DNA of 14,293 bases. Source: CAZTCJ01 sp964612085 (lineage in GTDB: Bacteria > Pseudomonadota > Alphaproteobacteria > JAJFIK01). Positions within the stretch are counted from its first letter, which is position 1; each line of letters opens with the position of its first letter. Made by a program: the position numbers and the translations under genes. The stretch covers positions 1-14,293 of the forward strand of contig CAZTCJ010000092.1 in the NCBI GenBank assembly GCA_964612085.1, read 5' to 3'. The notes beneath the pieces were generated by a model that was given only the letters and a program-made list of their open reading frames with translations, was not told where the DNA came from and searched no databases. Shown in pieces: positions 13,875-14,293 of this stretch.

Positions 13875-14293
13875 ATGACCGTATCAGCACAATCCCGTAT
13901 CAGCATACACTCAGCAGACGGAGTGACACTAACTTTCGCTTTTGGTTTCAAGATTCTGTCCTCATCGGATCTGGCCGTTCTGATCCGGGACGCATCGGGT
14001 CAGGAAGAGCAGAAAGTCAATGGCATCGATTACACGGTGAGCGGCACCGGCGCGGATGGCGGCGGAACGGTGATCTTCGCCGCTGCGCCGCTCGCCAGCG
14101 AGACCGTCTTGCTGGTAGGGGCGACGACCCTGTCCTCGACGCTCGATCTGGAGCAGGCGGGGCCCTTTCCGTCCGCCGCGATTGAAGGTGCGGTGGACAA
14201 GCTCACCCGCATTGCCCAGGAACAGGACAGCCGGTTGACGCGGGCGGTCGTGTTTCCGGCGGGCGAAAGCGGTGTTGAGACCCGCCTGCCGGT
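13875..14293 (+). CDS. Tail fibre protein, N-terminal part (T7 gp17-like), truncated by window end
   Basis: The frame opens at ATG 13875 and stays open to the right edge, giving 139 residues. The start reads MTVSAQSRISIHSADGVTLT, followed by FAFGFKILSSSDLAVLIRD (21-39), GIDYTVSGTGADGGGTVIF (50-68), and GPFPSAAIEGAVDKLTRIAQ (96-115). This is the well-known order of the tail-binding N-terminal domain of T7 gp17-type fibres: F.F.F..LS..DL, then DYTV.G, then GPFPA..LE.ALDRLT. That domain anchors trimeric fibres to the tail ring; the receptor-binding end lies beyond the window. GGAG (13865-13868) is six bases upstream. It follows the gp14-like gene by 28 bases in the same operon. Confidence 0.9.
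   Translation, partial: MTVSAQSRISIHSADGVTLTFAFGFKILSSSDLAVLIRDASGQEEQKVNGIDYTVSGTGADGGGTVIFAAAPLASETVLLVGATTLSSTLDLEQAGPFPSAAIEGAVDKLTRIAQEQDSRLTRAVVFPAGESGVETRLP

Noticed and set aside
10001..14293. Diversity-generating retroelement, as in the Bbp19-encoding phage BPP-1
   Set aside because: No reverse transcriptase, template repeat or lectin-type variable region is visible in the window.
1..14293. tRNA genes, CRISPR arrays, insertion sequences or attachment sites
   Set aside because: None could be recognised by eye on either strand; coding density is almost complete outside the described spacers.

Overview
The window is the morphogenesis (head and tail) module of a short-tailed, T7-like (podovirus-type) phage or prophage. 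All recognisable genes read on the + strand. The high GC content (about 65-70% in sampled head and tail genes), strong AGGAG-type ribosome sites and general protein character suggest an alphaproteobacterial host. That assignment is inference: no host gene, integrase or attachment site is in view, so I cannot tell a prophage from a free phage.

Layout. (1) 1-343: the C-terminus of an unknown, possibly helix-turn-helix protein, then a gene-free leader. The leader holds two look-alike promoter-terminator cassettes in tandem, 98 bases apart, just upstream of the late genes. (2) 344-2102: small and large terminase subunits for DNA packaging. (3) 2117-3096: a GNAT/gp13-like protein fused in frame to a small proline/arginine-rich protein that has its own internal start, then a small beta-rich protein. 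(4) 3129-7329: head genes: portal (T7 gp8-like), a Bbp19-like protein, scaffold, major capsid, and a probable decoration protein. A GNRA-capped hairpin lies between scaffold and capsid, and an intrinsic terminator closes the block. (5) 7387-14293: tail genes: a small unknown, gp11-like adaptor, the N-terminal part of the gp12-like nozzle, a small conserved phage protein, a very large beta-helix fibre protein, a gp14-like internal virion protein, and the start of a gp17-like tail fibre that runs off the end.

The most striking feature is in the tail block. The gp12-like nozzle gene stops early at 465 aa. Its missing C-terminal part (about 267 aa) appears 2.9 kb downstream, fused to the C-terminus of the beta-helix fibre protein. 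A two-gene receptor-recognition module therefore seems to sit inside the nozzle gene, splitting one structural protein into two and tying the second half covalently to a fibre. The beta-helix part has clearly lower GC (about 53%) than either nozzle half (about 65-70%), which fits later acquisition.

How the genes work together: TerS/TerL package DNA through the portal into a capsid built on the scaffold. The gp11/gp12-like proteins close the portal and form the short tail. The gp14-like protein is carried inside the head. The beta-helix protein and the gp17-like fibre are two candidate receptor-binding proteins. Gene calls are from reading the sequence only; no database search was run.
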